From positions 1 through 64,000 of the forward strand of contig MCFL01000112.1 in assembly GCA_002102555.1 (NCBI GenBank): a DNA stretch of 64,000 nucleotides. The letters are read 5' to 3'. The stretch comes from Catenaria anguillulae PL171. Lineage: Eukaryota; Blastocladiomycota; Blastocladiomycetes; Blastocladiales; Catenariaceae. A program made the translations under genes and the position numbers. Positions 11,812-24,552 of this stretch are shown in pieces. The notes under the pieces were generated by a model. It was given only the letters and a program-made list of their open reading frames with translations, searched no databases and was not told where the DNA came from. Each line of letters starts with the position of its first letter. The first letter of the stretch is position 1.

Positions 11812-12513
11812 TCACTGCTTCTGCTTTTCTGGGTTATCGTCCTGGTTCTCCGGCTTGGCCTTGTCAAACGCCTCGAGCTTGTTCAACTCGGCAACAACCC
11901 GGTTGATCAAGGGGAACGGCGCCAAATCCACCCCAAAGCGGTTGGCATTGTAAATCTGCGGCACAAGGCATACGTCTGCCATGGTCACCTCATCGCCAAC
12001 CGAATACTTGCCTGCACATTTGGCGATGGCCTTTTCGTACGCCTGCAACCCGAGCGTGATCCAGTGCTTTGCCCAATCAGCGCGTGCGGCTTGGTCGTCG
12101 CTGACTTTTTGCAACACGCGCAAGTTTTGGATGGGCTGCGTGTCATAGGCGATAATGTGGCACAGCGAGCGCACGAGGGCGCGCTTTTCGGGCTGGGTGG
12201 CGGGCGGCAGGAGCGCCGGGCCAACGTTTGGGCGGGTCTCTTGGAGGTACTCGAGGATGGCAAGCGATTGGTTGAGCAGATGGCCGTCAATGATGAGGGC
12301 GGGCAGCAGGCGCGACGGGTTGACCGTGTCTGCGTACTCGTCGGTGCGCTGCTCGGCCTTGAGCAGGTTGACGAATTTCGGGGTGTAGGCGATGCCCTTG
12401 AGGTTGAGAGCGATGCGGACACGCCACGAGGCGCCCGAGCGGAAGTAGGTGTAGAGGACGGTTTCGTCGCTGCTTGAGTGAGTGGCAGACATGGCGGCAA
12501 ATGACTTGGTCAA
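11812..12513 (-). CDS. Zeta-class glutathione transferase / maleylacetoacetate isomerase
   Basis: A single exon of 233 codons; an internal ATG at 12492 is the likelier start (about 226 residues, family norm 210-230). Zeta GSTs isomerise maleylacetoacetate to fumarylacetoacetate in tyrosine and phenylalanine breakdown. Shared features are the thioredoxin-fold start YTYFRSGASWRVRIAL, LLPALIIDG, NQSLAILEYLQETRP, the class-typical IQNLRVLQKV and VGDEVTMADVCLVPQ near the end. The glutathione-activating motif, normally S-S-C-x-W-R-V-R, reads S-G-A-S-W-R-V-R, so the second Ser and the Cys are replaced. The gene diverges from the MTC6-like gene and shares its upstream region. Confidence 0.9.
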   Translation of the reverse strand: MTKSFAAMSATHSSSDETVLYTYFRSGASWRVRIALNLKGIAYTPKFVNLLKAEQRTDEYADTVNPSRLLPALIIDGHLLNQSLAILEYLQETRPNVGPALLPPATQPEKRALVRSLCHIIAYDTQPIQNLRVLQKVSDDQAARADWAKHWITLGLQAYEKAIAKCAGKYSVGDEVTMADVCLVPQIYNANRFGVDLAPFPLINRVVAELNKLEAFDKAKPENQDDNPEKQKQ

Positions 12514-12912
12514 TACGGATACATGTTTACAATGAGCGGAGAAGCTGTGCTGTCTCGCGCTCGCCTCAAGTTGGGGTTGGTTGGGGACGGATGCATGGCC
12601 GAATCCGAGAGCGTCGCGAAGGATCGGAAGCGTGCAATAATGCCTTCAATGGAAGAGGAACAGCGCCGGGCAAGCAATAGGTCACGTGCATTCACTAGTA
12701 TGGATTCTTGGACGGACCCTCATATGTACAGAGACACTCGACCCTGCGCAATGCATTCTCCACCTCATGAAAACAACGATGCCGTGTCCGTCCTGCTCAG
12801 TCAGGCGGCCATGTGCGCCCAGATGCAGCCTTCCCACGATTCCAACAACCGCCACCGTTGCCGCCGCCGCTGCCCCAAATCCAAATCAAGTCGAGCCAGG
12901 TCTGCATCGCCC

Positions 12913-15343
12913 ATGGCTGCGGTCCTGCTTCTGACCTCAGCCGTCCTGCTCGTGTGTGGGCCATTTAACGCGCACGCAGCCTCGCCACTTCTTGAAACAT
13001 CGCTGGCCGACCGCTCCTTTGACCAAATGACCGCCGCACTGGCCCGCTCTGCCAACGGGTCCTCAAGCCCGTGGTTCCCGCCAGGTACAAACCCGGAGGC
13101 TGCCCGGCTCACCGTCCTCAACTTGCTCCGCATCCAACGCGAACTGCAGCTTTCGGTTCCCATCCATCTCATGTCCTACTTGGGCCTTGATGCCCGCGCA
13201 CGATTTGGCTCAAACTACTCGGCCGCAAACATTGACCTGGCCGCGGATCCGCTCGCGTGGGGATACCGCCGCATCTCATTCGACCTCTACTGGGACGCTG
13301 GTCGCCTGTCCTGGCAACTGTGCCCTGTTCCCTATCCCTACCCAATTGACACGGCCGTCAACACCACCCGATTCATCAACGATCGAGAAGACGTTGTTTT
13401 GGATGTGCCGCGTGACTTACGCGATCGCGTCGGCGGCAGTGCAATGGTGGTTTGTATGTCTCGCCCTGGTGGCTCCGATTGGAAACGGTTGGTGACAAGA
13501 CTGTACAACTATGTGGTCGCGACACATCGGGACAAGAGCGACATGTTTTTTGCGCTCATCGAGCTGCGAACGTGGGATTTGGGAATCGCGCCAAGGAATG
13601 CAACAACGTCATCGACCGTCTTGCTCCCAACACCGACACTCCCACCCGGCTTGAGCATATCTTCCAGCTTGTCAATTTCCACCATTGCACCCGGGACAAC
13701 CACCACTCTTTTCGTACCCGTCACCGTCACGCTTTCTGGCTCGACAACCACCACATCCACCACCACGCTACTCGAACCCACACCACCCTCTCCAACCACA
13801 GTCACTCCAGGAGGTTCCCCTACTCCATCCCCAAACCCGATTGGCTCCCCCACCGCCAGCCTTGGGATCCCACTTTACGATGCGTTCAATATGACCCTTT
13901 TTGTCCCGCGAGACATGGTCGACCAACTGACCAAAATCTCGAGCGCCGATAAGCCTCACCCTTGGTGGCTCTCTGACGCCCAATACAATATCAACCGGCC
14001 TGTCGCTGTTCCCAACCTGGATGACATTATCCGCTCCTCTCCCATTCGCCGCCTCGCATTCATTGTCTCTGACCATGAGTTTTTCACCTCTCGCACACCG
14101 GCCAACTACCCTTCCGCGCAACAGGATCGGCAGTACCTCTTGACTTGGCAAGACTTTGGCGTCAACTACACGGGCGCAGTCGCTCCAGTGTCTGTTCTCC
14201 CAACGGACGAAATCCCTCGTGTCCGCGATGAGGCGCTCGCTGGCGGGTTCAGCTCGGGCGGCTCCTTGCTCGGTCCATCGTCACCACCAACCAGCCCGCC
14301 AGCTGTCATTGATTGCCCCTGGATGTACGGCGCTGAACGCGGCGTCCAATTGTCCGGCAATGAGTCACTTCCCGGACCTGGTGGTGACTTATCGACAGCC
14401 CGGTCGTCGCAGCCTGGCCGCCGCCTTTCGCCCTCGGTTCTGACCGTCTCGGACGCAAATGCCAATGGCGCCAACCGATTCAATCCAGTCAGTGTCCTCA
14501 CTCTCGCAAGTTGCGGCTATGCGCCCTACATTTCTCCACAGCGACCCGACACGGCATCCAATGGCACCATTGACGATGCCACGCTCGCGAGCTACGTTCC
14601 GCTGGCCAACGCATGGCTGTGGTCTCCCATGAAACCACAAAACTCGACGGATCTCAACTGCGCGCTGGCATCTGTCCCTTCTGGAAACTCCTCGGCTGCA
14701 CGCGTCACATCCATCTCGCTATCTCCGGCATCGTGTCTCGACATTTCATACATTGCGTGCCAATCGTTGCGCGACCCGCACGCCTGGACCATCTCGTCGT
14801 CGCGCTTTTCTTGGATCAATGCGGCCGCTGGCACGCTACCCGAGGAGTACACAGCGCGAGGGAATGGGAGCAATGGCATGGATGCCGTGGGCGTGCCGTG
14901 TCCCGCAGATTACTTCTTTTCGGTGCCAAGGACGCCACTGCAGAGCTGGGCGTTGGCGTTGACGCTCGCAAATTCAACAGCCAAGAGCGCATGGGTGTTT
15001 TTGAGCGATTCTCGCAGTGAGGGATGCTGGACCGTTGGTGGATTAAAGTGTCGATATGGGCAGAATGTACGTTTTGGCTGCTTCCGCGATTGTGCTTGCG
15101 TTGAACCGAGCTGAACATGTACGAGTCGCATGTTTGCAGAAAGACCAACGTTACGATATTATCACCGTCTCATTGTTTGGTGGCCTGCTCGTGCTCCTCT
15201 TGTTTGGCATCTTTTTGTGGGTCAAGTGGCGGAGGTACAATCGGGTATCGAGGGAAGAGAGCCGGGCGGCCATGGCCAAGCGCAAGTTGAAGCAAATCGA
15301 GTACACGAGTATTCCGGTGCGTGAATTGCTCATGTCCGTCTGA
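12913..15343 (+). CDS. MTC6: MTC6-like type I membrane protein
   Basis: The exons are 12913-15066 and 15140-15343, joined across a 73-nt intron. I chose the ATG at 12913 because it opens a clear signal peptide (AAVLLLTSAVLLVCGPF...AHA). The frame is open upstream to 12523, but that part is Arg-rich and looks non-coding. The large lumenal part has YRRISFDLYWDAGRLSWQLC, a Ser/Thr/Pro-rich linker at about 13600-13860, many N-glycosylation sequons and a Cys-rich end (GCWTVGGLKC). A transmembrane helix (TVSLFGGLLVLLLFGIFLW) and a short basic tail follow. The order resembles the fungal Mtc6 family, whose name comes from a yeast telomere-capping screen. The last splice is uncertain: a GTGCGT at 15319 could shorten the tail. 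Confidence 0.65.
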
Positions 15344-15580
15344 TTTTCATTCTCGCCCACCAACTGCTGACTTGGCCTTCTTCGTCCACGCACACAGGCG
15401 TAGTTGTACTTTGGTGTTGATTCTTCTGTTTGTAATCCTAATCCCTATCCTAATCTTGCATTGAACAAAGCGCTGACATACCCACTCGTTCTGCGTTCAT
15501 TTTCCCTTGCGCCTACTTGACCCGCACTCGACCACAATATAAATTCAAGACAAGCACTCCTGAGAGAAATATATTAGTTT

Positions 15581-17873
15581 CACACGGAACAGGAAAACAT
15601 GCACACACATGCAATAACACCAAGAAACGAATCACACCCACGCCTCTAGCAGATAACCGATTCAACACGACACTCGGTCCCACATTCTATGTATATGCAT
15701 CCCACTTGACGGTGATTAGTTGGCGACGGGCTTGGCCAACTGGGGCAAGGCAATGCGCTCGCGCTTGCCGGTGACGGTATCGACCCACTTGCCCGTGTTG
15801 GCGTCCCACACCTTGCGCAGCACGGCCGTGGTCGACGACACGGCATAGTTTGCATTGCGGGCGACCTCGGCATAGTTGCCCGTTTCGAGGTCGTACGCGG
15901 AAATGTCCGACTCAGGAATGGCCATGACAATGGGCTCGACCAGGTTGAACTTTGCGGATCCAGCTTCGACGGCCCACTTGCGGTCGACGGTCGGGTCAAA
16001 CGCAGCCTTGCCGCGGGCCGTCTTGGGCAACTTTGCGGAAAAGCCAGTCACGAGGGCGTCGTTGGTCACGGCCATCTTGAGTGCGTTGGCGGCATCGGCA
16101 CCCGACAGCTCCACGTAGAACAAGGTGTCGGAGGGGCGAGGGTACACGGTGATGTCGTACTCGTTGGGCATGGGACCAAATGCCGCACGGACCTTGGCGG
16201 GCACCTTGACGGCTTGCGAGAAGGGCACGATCGCACCCGACTTGCCATTGACCACAAACACGTCGGCGCCCTGCGTGCACTCGCGCAACTCCCACTTTGG
16301 CTCGACGGGGAGCGTGATGGGGTTGGTCGGGGTCGGGCGGGGTGCCTTGACCGTGTCCTCAAAGAGGCAGTTGCGCACCGTGATGACGGCCGAGTTCTTT
16401 GCAGGGCCCTGCGTGTGGGCAGTCATGACGAGCTCGGTCCTGTGGAACTCGGGGACGCGGCCACCGTTGGGTTTGGCAGCAGCGATGCCGGAGCGCGACG
16501 TGAGGACGGCTTGCTGGGTGCGGGCGGCAAAGTCGGCATAGTCGTCACAGCAGCGGCCAGTGAGCGTGCAGTCGGCGTTGCAGTGGCAGTCCATGATGGA
16601 CATGCCCGTCATGGTGGCGAGACAGGTCGACGACGCGCGCTTGTCTGTGCAACCAGTTGACCAAAGGTTGTGAGCCGAGTCTTCAATCAACTTGAATGCC
16701 GTGATAAAGCAAAAAAAGACGGACCAAGAGGAGCAGCAGAGACGGTGGCAACCAAGGCGGCGGCGACAGAGAGGACACTGAGGAACTTCATCTTGGATTG
16801 GGTATGGTGAGTTGGAGGATAAGGATGGGATTGAGATATGTCTGGACTCGACAGCGTGGGAATGGATGGTGAGGGGGGGACCGGCTCATTCTTATACCGT
16901 ACTGCCTTGTCACGGCATGGAATGGACAGCATGAACGTACGACTGAGCTAGGCTTTCGGTTGCTGCATGGAATGTAGCTCTGTTATTGGCTGAGTAGGCG
17001 AGCGTCGGTAGAACTATTTACGAAACTTTGAACGTGGGATTGGACTACGGATGCCTCGGAAATGAGAAAGGGTATGTAAACCGTGCCGCAGCTCGGCATC
17101 CAGACATGCATTAAAGCAATGTTAATAATACGACCGAATGTTTGCATGAATAAATGAAAATTCAAACTTGCATGCATGACAGGAGCTGGTGCCGTTGCTG
17201 TTGCATGGTATTTATTTCATTGATCCTCAACATGCATATGCGTGCTAAATTTCATTTTGCGTGAAACACACGAATGGAACTGATCGCGCCAGAATTCATG
17301 TCTCACCTCCACCTCTCCACATCGCAAACGTCTTCGATACATTTATATATGTATGAGGATGAGACAATTGCAAGCATCGCGATCGTCAAGGCAGGCACTT
17401 GCCGCGGCTCGTTGAATTCGTTGACCGCAATTGATTACAGCTAATGCACAAATGTTTGGAAGTATACCCGCCGGGTCTGGTGCGAGGGTTTGTTTTTACC
17501 TCGACCGCGCCAACGGCATGGTCGAATTAAACGGGGGTGCCTGCAAAACTCGAAATGCACTTTATTTGCGAGTCTGACATGAAAGAAATGTGCGCCGCCG
17601 CCATACAACCCGCCACAATAGCAATTCACCAGACAATACATGGACATCAGTGCCTGCTCGTTGCACATGTGCGTCGACTGCCGGACTACGGATCAAAAAT
17701 CTTGCCATTGGTGACTGTCAGGGGACGCACCTGCGTAAATCAAGCGCATTTTTTTACTCCGAGCTCATCCCACTGGCGAGGCGGAGATTGCTTCTGTTCA
17801 TCAAGTTTGCTTCTCCAGTTCTTAGGAATGAACGTTGCGCGTTGGTGAATGCGAAAGGAGCAGGTCCACGATA
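15581..17873 (-). repeat. Inverted-repeat arm B (2.29 kb)
   Basis: This is the reverse-complement partner of 3128-5419, with abrupt ends at both sides. The arms are separated by 10.16 kb that holds four genes. The intron and non-coding flanks match as closely as the coding sequence, which points to recent duplication or ongoing gene conversion. Confidence 0.95.
15716..16791 (-). CDS. Secreted somatomedin-B-like cysteine motif protein, copy B
   Basis: Exons 16725-16791 and 15716-16644 with an 80-nt intron mirror copy A exactly. The predicted product is 331 residues with the same signal peptide, LDKR processing site and CHCNADC...CCDDY block. The only protein difference I saw is Val for Phe in SA(F/V)ITVRNC. 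The proximal promoter differs more than the coding region, for example near 16830-16860, so expression could differ. The function is unknown, as for copy A. Confidence 0.8.
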
Positions 17874-18375
17874 TAGCATCCGTTGAACGAGCAGCTGGCA
17901 ACGGCTCTCTCTGCATTCAGCAACACGTCGCAGGCTCACAGCTGTCAACCCATTGTACTGTGGTAGAGACCCGGGGTCACGTAATCAGTCCCGCCTGCCC
18001 TTCGACACCTTGTCTGCATCTGCGTCGAGCGCTTGCCTGATTTGCCCAATGCCTCCAATCTTGTCCAGCTGCAAGCTAGTGAATTGATTGATCCCAGCAC
18101 CTTGTTCATGCCACCGCAAGTTCCGGGCCGAATTGCAGTCTTTCGTCGCCCATCGGTGGTCTGCCATTATCGGCGCATGCAGGACGATGCTGTTTTCGCA
18201 TTGGACATGCTTTTGCTGTGCATTTTGAGCAGTTCTTTGTGTCAAAGACACAAGTATTCAATCCGATGACTTGGTGGGACCAGAAACAGAAGTGAGGACT
18301 GCATACACAAACTATATTGAGAAATGAGGAGGATAGCCTCAAACACTATTATTACTCTCTACATTGCTGACAGGC
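17874..18375. other. Intergenic region, no gene seen
   Basis: This unique sequence lies between the outer end of repeat arm B and the stop of the ABC transporter gene. Only short ORFs are present and no structure was recognised. Confidence 0.45.
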
Positions 18376-21300
18376 TCAAGCAAACAACCCACTCTGTCTC
18401 GCCAACCCCGCAAAAAGGGACTTTTCGCCGCGGCACAAGTCGGTCGGCTTCCCAACCTCAACCACCTGACCGTCACTCAACACCACAACCACATCGTAAT
18501 CCATGACAGTGTCAATCCGGTGCGCAATCGTCACGACCGTCTGCCCGGCAAACTGCTCGCGGATAGCCCGCTGAACCACGGCGTCGCTCGCCGAATCCAG
18601 CTTTGCCGTTGCCTCGTCACACACGAGAATCTTGGACTTGCGAAGCATCGCTCGCGACAAGGCCAGCAGCTGTGCTTGGCCCGCAGACAACGACGTCGGT
18701 GTCAGCTCGGCGTCGAGCCCTCCCGCGCCGCTGTCACCAGCAGCACCAAGGGTGCGAACGTGACTGGCAAGCGTCGATTGGTCGAGCGCGCGCCACAGGT
18801 CAGCGTCGGCGTAGATGCCGAGCGGGTCGAGGTTTTCGCGGACCGTTGCGGTGAAGATGGTCCTGTGTATCGAAAGATCGAGTTAGCACGGCTGCACAGC
18901 AAAACGAAGCATGGGAAACACGCGGTGTGTGAGACGTACGGGTCCTGAGGGAGAATTGTCAAGCGCGAACGGAGTGTCTCAAGATCCACTTGGGCAATAT
19001 CCACACCGTCAATCTGAATCGATCCACTCGCCGCCTCGAGGATTCGGAACAAGGACAGAGCAGTGGACGTCTTGCCGCTGCCTGTGCGACCCACGATCGC
19101 CACCTTACTGCCTCCAGCAATCTTCAAGTTGATACTGTCCAACACCAACGGCGGGCCTTGCGCATACCGCGTGCTGAACCCGCCAAACTGGATCTCGCCC
19201 GTTGCGGGCCACTCGTCGTCCGCAAACTTGAGTGCCCCCGGCGGATTGATTTCGGGCTCGAGTTGCGCGTACGCGTTGATGCGCTCGAGCGACACCATGG
19301 TGTTTTCAATCTCGGACATGTAGTTGAAGGTGCTCGACAGTTGCCAGAGGATGTTGGACGAGTGAAGCAAGGCGACACCTACGAGGGTGGCGTCGGCGGT
19401 CGGCGTGAGGACAATCAGGAACGCGAGACCGCTGATGAGCGAGGTGCTGATGAGCTGCTGGGCAAGGTTGCGCCAGCCGGAAAGTGCCTCCTGTTAACCA
19501 CATCGTGCGTCAGTTCTACTCGAGGTTCAGCACCTTGGGCAAGTGGGAATCGGGTCGCGTACGGAGTTGTAGTCGGCAACTGCTCCGTGATCAAACTTGA
19601 CGGTTGCGTCGTGAACAAACCGGCCCGTGTGGCCGCACCCGCGCACAGTGACGATTCCCTCGGCAGACTCGGACAAGTGCTGTAGCACGGGCGACTTGAG
19701 CACGGCCGAGATGCGCTCCACTTCAACTGAAGCTGCGAGGTACACGGCCTGTACAAACTTGAACAAGAACGGCGACGGAACCACCACCAGCAAGAACCAC
19801 GGCGTCGCGACGGCAATCGTCAGGACGGTACCCACGAGGCCAAACACTTGCGAGAGCAAACTGTGCAAGTTGTGCGGCATGCGCACGTCGATCATGCGCT
19901 GGTCGTTGGTGAAGCGTTGCAAGATGTGGCCCGCCGACGTCGAGTTGAAAAACGACATGGGTGCAGCAAACACGGCGTGGAGCATTTGGGTCTGGGTCGT
20001 CTTGGCAGCACGCAGGCCAACTGTCGCGAGACCAAAGTAGGCCGTGACGATGGCCAACAGGATACTGGCCGCAACGATAAGCGTGTAGATACCGGCAAAC
20101 GCAGACATGCTGAAGTCGGGATTGTCAACCGACGAGCTCCAAAAACCCTGCAAGCATTAGGAAAACGACAAGAGTCAGCCTTTGCAGTTTCGGTGGCAAG
20201 AGTCAGGGTGGCAAGTGAGTGAACGTACCAGCCAAATAGTCACAAAAATCCTGCTCGCTTGGCACAGGGCCTCGAGGAGCACGAGGACAGTAAAGAACCC
20301 GATCCCGCAGTGGGCGAGGTACGCCTTGTACACTCCGAGGTTGACCGAGCCGGACCGCACATCTTCTTGCTCGCCTTCGGCACTGGTCGAGGAGGCATCG
20401 GCGGTTGATGATGTTGCCGACTTGTTGTCTTCGGATTCCCGCTCGGACGCCACCGTGATATCATCTTCAGTGGCGAGGAGCTGCTGCTTCCGACCAGCCG
20501 ACGAGGCACTGAATTTGCGGTTGACCATGTACTTGTCCACAAGCTGGCGTACGTGGCCGTCCTCGTTCGCCACCACCGACTGGAACAAACCCGACTCGAT
20601 AATCTCGCCCTGGCGAACCAACACAACCGAGTCCAGAGCGGACAAGTGGTGCAACCCGTTGGTCACCATGACCACCGTCGTGCCGGTCAACAACCCCGTC
20701 TCCGGCGCAAACAACCGGTCAAAGATGTGCCGCTCGACGTGAGCATCGACACTCGACAGCGGGTCGTCAAGCAACACCAAATCGGCACCGCCCATGAGCA
20801 CAGCGTACATGGCTCGCGCAAGCGCCAGCCGAGCCTTTTGGCCACCCGACAACTGCCGGCCCTTGTCGCCAATCAACTGCTGGTCTCCCATCGGGAACCC
20901 GTCGAGATCCGAGCGCAGTGCGCATGCGTCGATCGTTTGATCGTACTTGACCTTGTCGAGTGGCAGCCCAAACCGGATGTTGTCTTGGACAGACGCATGG
21001 AACACCCACGGGTGTTGGCCGACGTAGGCAACATTGGTGCAGCGCACAGAGACGGTACCGGTCAAGCAGTCGATTTCGCCGAGGATAGCCGCCAGCAGCG
21101 CAGACTTGCCGTCGCCAACCGACCCGATCACGGCCGTGTGCGAGCCGCGGGCAATCGAGAGCGAAGGCACCGTGAGTGCCAGTCGCTCGGCCGAGTTGGT
21201 GAAAGAGAACTTTGCATTGTTGATGCGCACTGCCCAGGGTGCAGGAGAGGGCGTGGCTCCGCCATGGACATCGATAAGGAGCGGCTGAGTTTCGACGTGG

Positions 21301-23462
21301 TGGGTCGGTGGGAACCGTTGCACATAGTCCACACGTTCCTCGGAGAGCAAAAATTTGGCGATGCGTCCACTCGACGCATACGCCTCGACGTACGGATACC
21401 ATCCGTACATGAGCCCCGTGATGGGATGGTCGAGCATGCCGATAATCGATAGCGTCGTAAACACCTTGGCCACGGTCAGCTCACCCGGCGCCGCGACAAA
21501 CGCATACGCAACGAAAACAGCAAACGTCGACAAGGCAGGTACTGCCTCGGACAAGCCAAGCTGGAACGAGTAGATGCGCAATCCGCGGCGGCGACTCTCA
21601 ATCTCCTTTTCGCGCTCGGCCAAGATGCGCTTGGCCATGACCTGGACCCACCCGTACAACTTGAACCCGAGCATGTGCCCGACCGTGTCCGACAGCAGCT
21701 TTGTGCGCTTGCCTGCGTGCTCTTGCGTGCACTTTGTGTGATGCGCCATGCGCCCAGAGATGCGGCTCAGCACGGGCGACGACCCGATGATGATGACGGG
21801 TGGGAGCACGCACAGCCATCCGACTTGGCCGTACAGCAGGGCGATGGCTACGACAAAGATGATGGGCGACGAAAACATCTCCATGGACCACCCGAGTGGT
21901 GTGACGAGCTGGTCCGTGTCAGACTCGATCACAGTCACGATTTTGCCCAGGTCGGTCGAGTCGGTCACTTCTTGTTGGTTGGTGGCGTTGTCGCCGTTAT
22001 CTTTGTCGCCCAAGGCGACCGAGGTTTGGCGATGCGAGGGCAGGCGCAGCATCTTTTCGTACACGAGCATGCGCACGGCCGACTGGATCGACAAGTTGAG
22101 CTTGGACACACGAAAGCCGACATTGTGGTCGAGGACGAGTTGCAGGACGTTGAGGAACAAGAACACGGACGCCATGACAAGACCATCGGACATGGGAACG
22201 GCCTTGTCTGTACCACGGGTGCTGACAAACGTAACAAAGAACCTAAGTTTCCACAGTCGACACGAGAACAACAGTGAGCGAAGAATTGTGAGACACAAAC
22301 GTGTGCCTACGCTAACGAGAGCGTACCCAATAAACGCCGGCCTCAAGAACCCAACACACGTAGTCAACGTGGTTGCGAGCAACAGCGGCAAGTACGACGG
22401 CAAAAACGCCTTGATAAACGCCACGATAAACGACGGCTTGTTCCCGCGCGACTCATGCATCCACTCGCTCTTGAGCTTGTCTCCGTTGCGCTGCGACCCG
22501 ATCGCCGCCGGGATGTTCCACAAATCGGCCTTGGTTAGGACCTTGGTGCGAGCAAGAAGAATCATGGGCACGACCCAGGCATACGACAGCTGGCTAAAGA
22601 GCGACGCCGACTGTTCGGGCGAACTCGTAAACTCGTGCGACCCATCTGCGGGCAAGGGCGCGTGAACTGTGGGCGAGTTGCGGGTTGGGGACGAGCCTTC
22701 GACGAGCAGCGCGAGACTAGTCAATACCACGTGGCCAAGCGAGACCGACACTGGGTTGAGCACGAATCCGAGTCCATGGTTGGTGGCGGTCAAGTACTGC
22801 GACCGGAAACGCATCAGCTGCCAGGCAAGGACAGTCAAGTACACGGCACTCGCACGGACAGACGAGGTGGAGCCCTGGCGCAAGTGCTCGACAAGTTGCA
22901 ACACGAGAGCGAGGAGCAACGTGACCAACAGAGAGACATGACCGATCAAGTCTGATCCAAGTGAGACCGAGTTGACTTGTGAGACAGCCAACGCAGCGAG
23001 TCCGACGTTGAGCAGGGCGATCAACTATGATAGTGCAGGCAGCGAAATCAGTCTCTACTGTTTCCCTGCTGCCAGTGATTAGGTCGGTCGACGTACCATC
23101 TTGACACCACACAAGATGGCCCACCTCCAGTTCCCAGAACCAGACACCACGGTCACCTGAGGCGACTCGGACTTTGCACCGCGCAACAACGAAACAATCC
23201 TCGTCACCATCATCAACGCAAGCAAGCCTGCAACCACGGGTGCAAGCACGGCCTGTTGGAAGCACACGTCAAAGTCGACATGCTTGCCCGACGAGAACAA
23301 GGCCTGTGACACATATACACAGTGTTTCGGTCACGACCGAAGGTTAGCCACAGATCAACACAGCTTGCTGTGTGCACAGTCGTCGTCGAGAGGCGTCGCG
23401 GCGACCAACACTCGAGGACGCATTACCAACGGGCGCTGCTCGGAGCAGAGTGGGAGCGCCAT
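18376..23462 (-). CDS. Full-size ABCC (MRP-type) ABC transporter
   Basis: Six exons by my reading: 23427-23462, 23097-23303, 20229-23024, 19563-20147, 18940-19490 and 18376-18862. They total 4662 nt (about 1553 residues), the size of an MRP/Ycf1-type exporter. An N-terminal group of helices precedes two TMD-NBD halves. NBD1 has GSVGDGKSALL (Walker A), LSGGQKARLALARA (signature) and LVLLDDPLSSVDAH (Walker B with Asp at the catalytic position, as usual in ABCC). NBD2 has GRTGSGKTSTALSLF, a slightly degenerate signature LSAGQAQLLALSRAM and CDEATAKLD with the catalytic Glu. The family exports organic anions and glutathione conjugates, often into the vacuole; the substrate here is unknown. The 12-codon first exon is supported by splice consensus only. 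A short extra intron near 22240-22300 is possible. Confidence 0.92.
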
Positions 23463-24552
23463 GGTTGGGCAAGCGAAAGAGTGAGTCGGTCGGGTCGGGA
23501 GCGAGCAAGCTAAACGAGTGTGCAACAGTCGGCGGTGCGTGGGACCTGGCTGGCTACGAGTCCTGCGCGGGTGGGGAGTGGCTCGACGCTGGAGTGCTCG
23601 TGTGTGGGTGAGGGAGACGGCCGCGGGTGCAGGCAAGCTTTTGTACCAGCGGGTCCAGCTGTGTGGCGAGCTGAGAGGTTCCCATGGGTCTCGGAACTCG
23701 GAATCAAGCACGAAATGGTGTCGTTTGTGACTCATGACCAAGTCCTGGAGGCCAGTGACGTGGATCGCCCAAAGTGTGTTTGCAGTGCACCAGTTGAGAG
23801 AGCTGAAACACTCATCAAGAATCGTACGAGGCTGATCAGGTGAGACGTACGCATATACGAAACAGGAATCCTCACTGGATGTACAGTATAGCTGTTGACC
23901 TCGTCAGGGGAGATGATGTACATGTGGTGCATGCACAAGTGTGGTGGCTGCCTGTAGCAACGAAATCGGCGCGGGACACAGCCTAGGCCTAGAGATGATC
24001 GCTGCCGCCACATGTGGTGCGTTCTGTCTCAAGTTCTGGAGGATCAGTGCCGTTAGCGCGCAGGATGACACGCCAACTAACGAAGGATCAATCGGACAAG
24101 GCCTGTCGGTATCCCTGCCTGGTTCCTGACGCTGACACGCACGAGTCGACACCGTGACCGTTCATCTCAACCATGCCATTGTCTCGCGTGGCATGCCGTT
24201 CATCATCGTGCATTACAGCAGGATACGAGCTGGGCATCGTATTCATGAACCCGCCACGCGCCTGGCCGACCAGAGTCAAGTTTCACGATCTGCATCTCTG
24301 GTGCAATCTCTCACAGCAAGAGTTCCGGTTACAGACTGATACGTGCCGAACGTCAGCCAACACTATGTAAGCGTGGAATAGAATTGGTTGAGCAGCTGCT
24401 TGCTAGCTGAATAATCCCTGGCCGATTTCAGACAGGCACAACTGGCGAGGGCTTGTGAGGGTACTGCGATCATCCATTCTTGGCAAAACTGGTACAGGAA
24501 AGACATATGTACAAACCCAAAACCCACAAGCCCAAAAGACACACCCACCAGT
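23463..24552. other. Intergenic region upstream of the ABC transporter
   Basis: About 1.1 kb contains the ABC transporter promoter and the 3' flank of the Pil1-like gene. Small ORFs on both strands show no recognisable domains. Confidence 0.45.
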
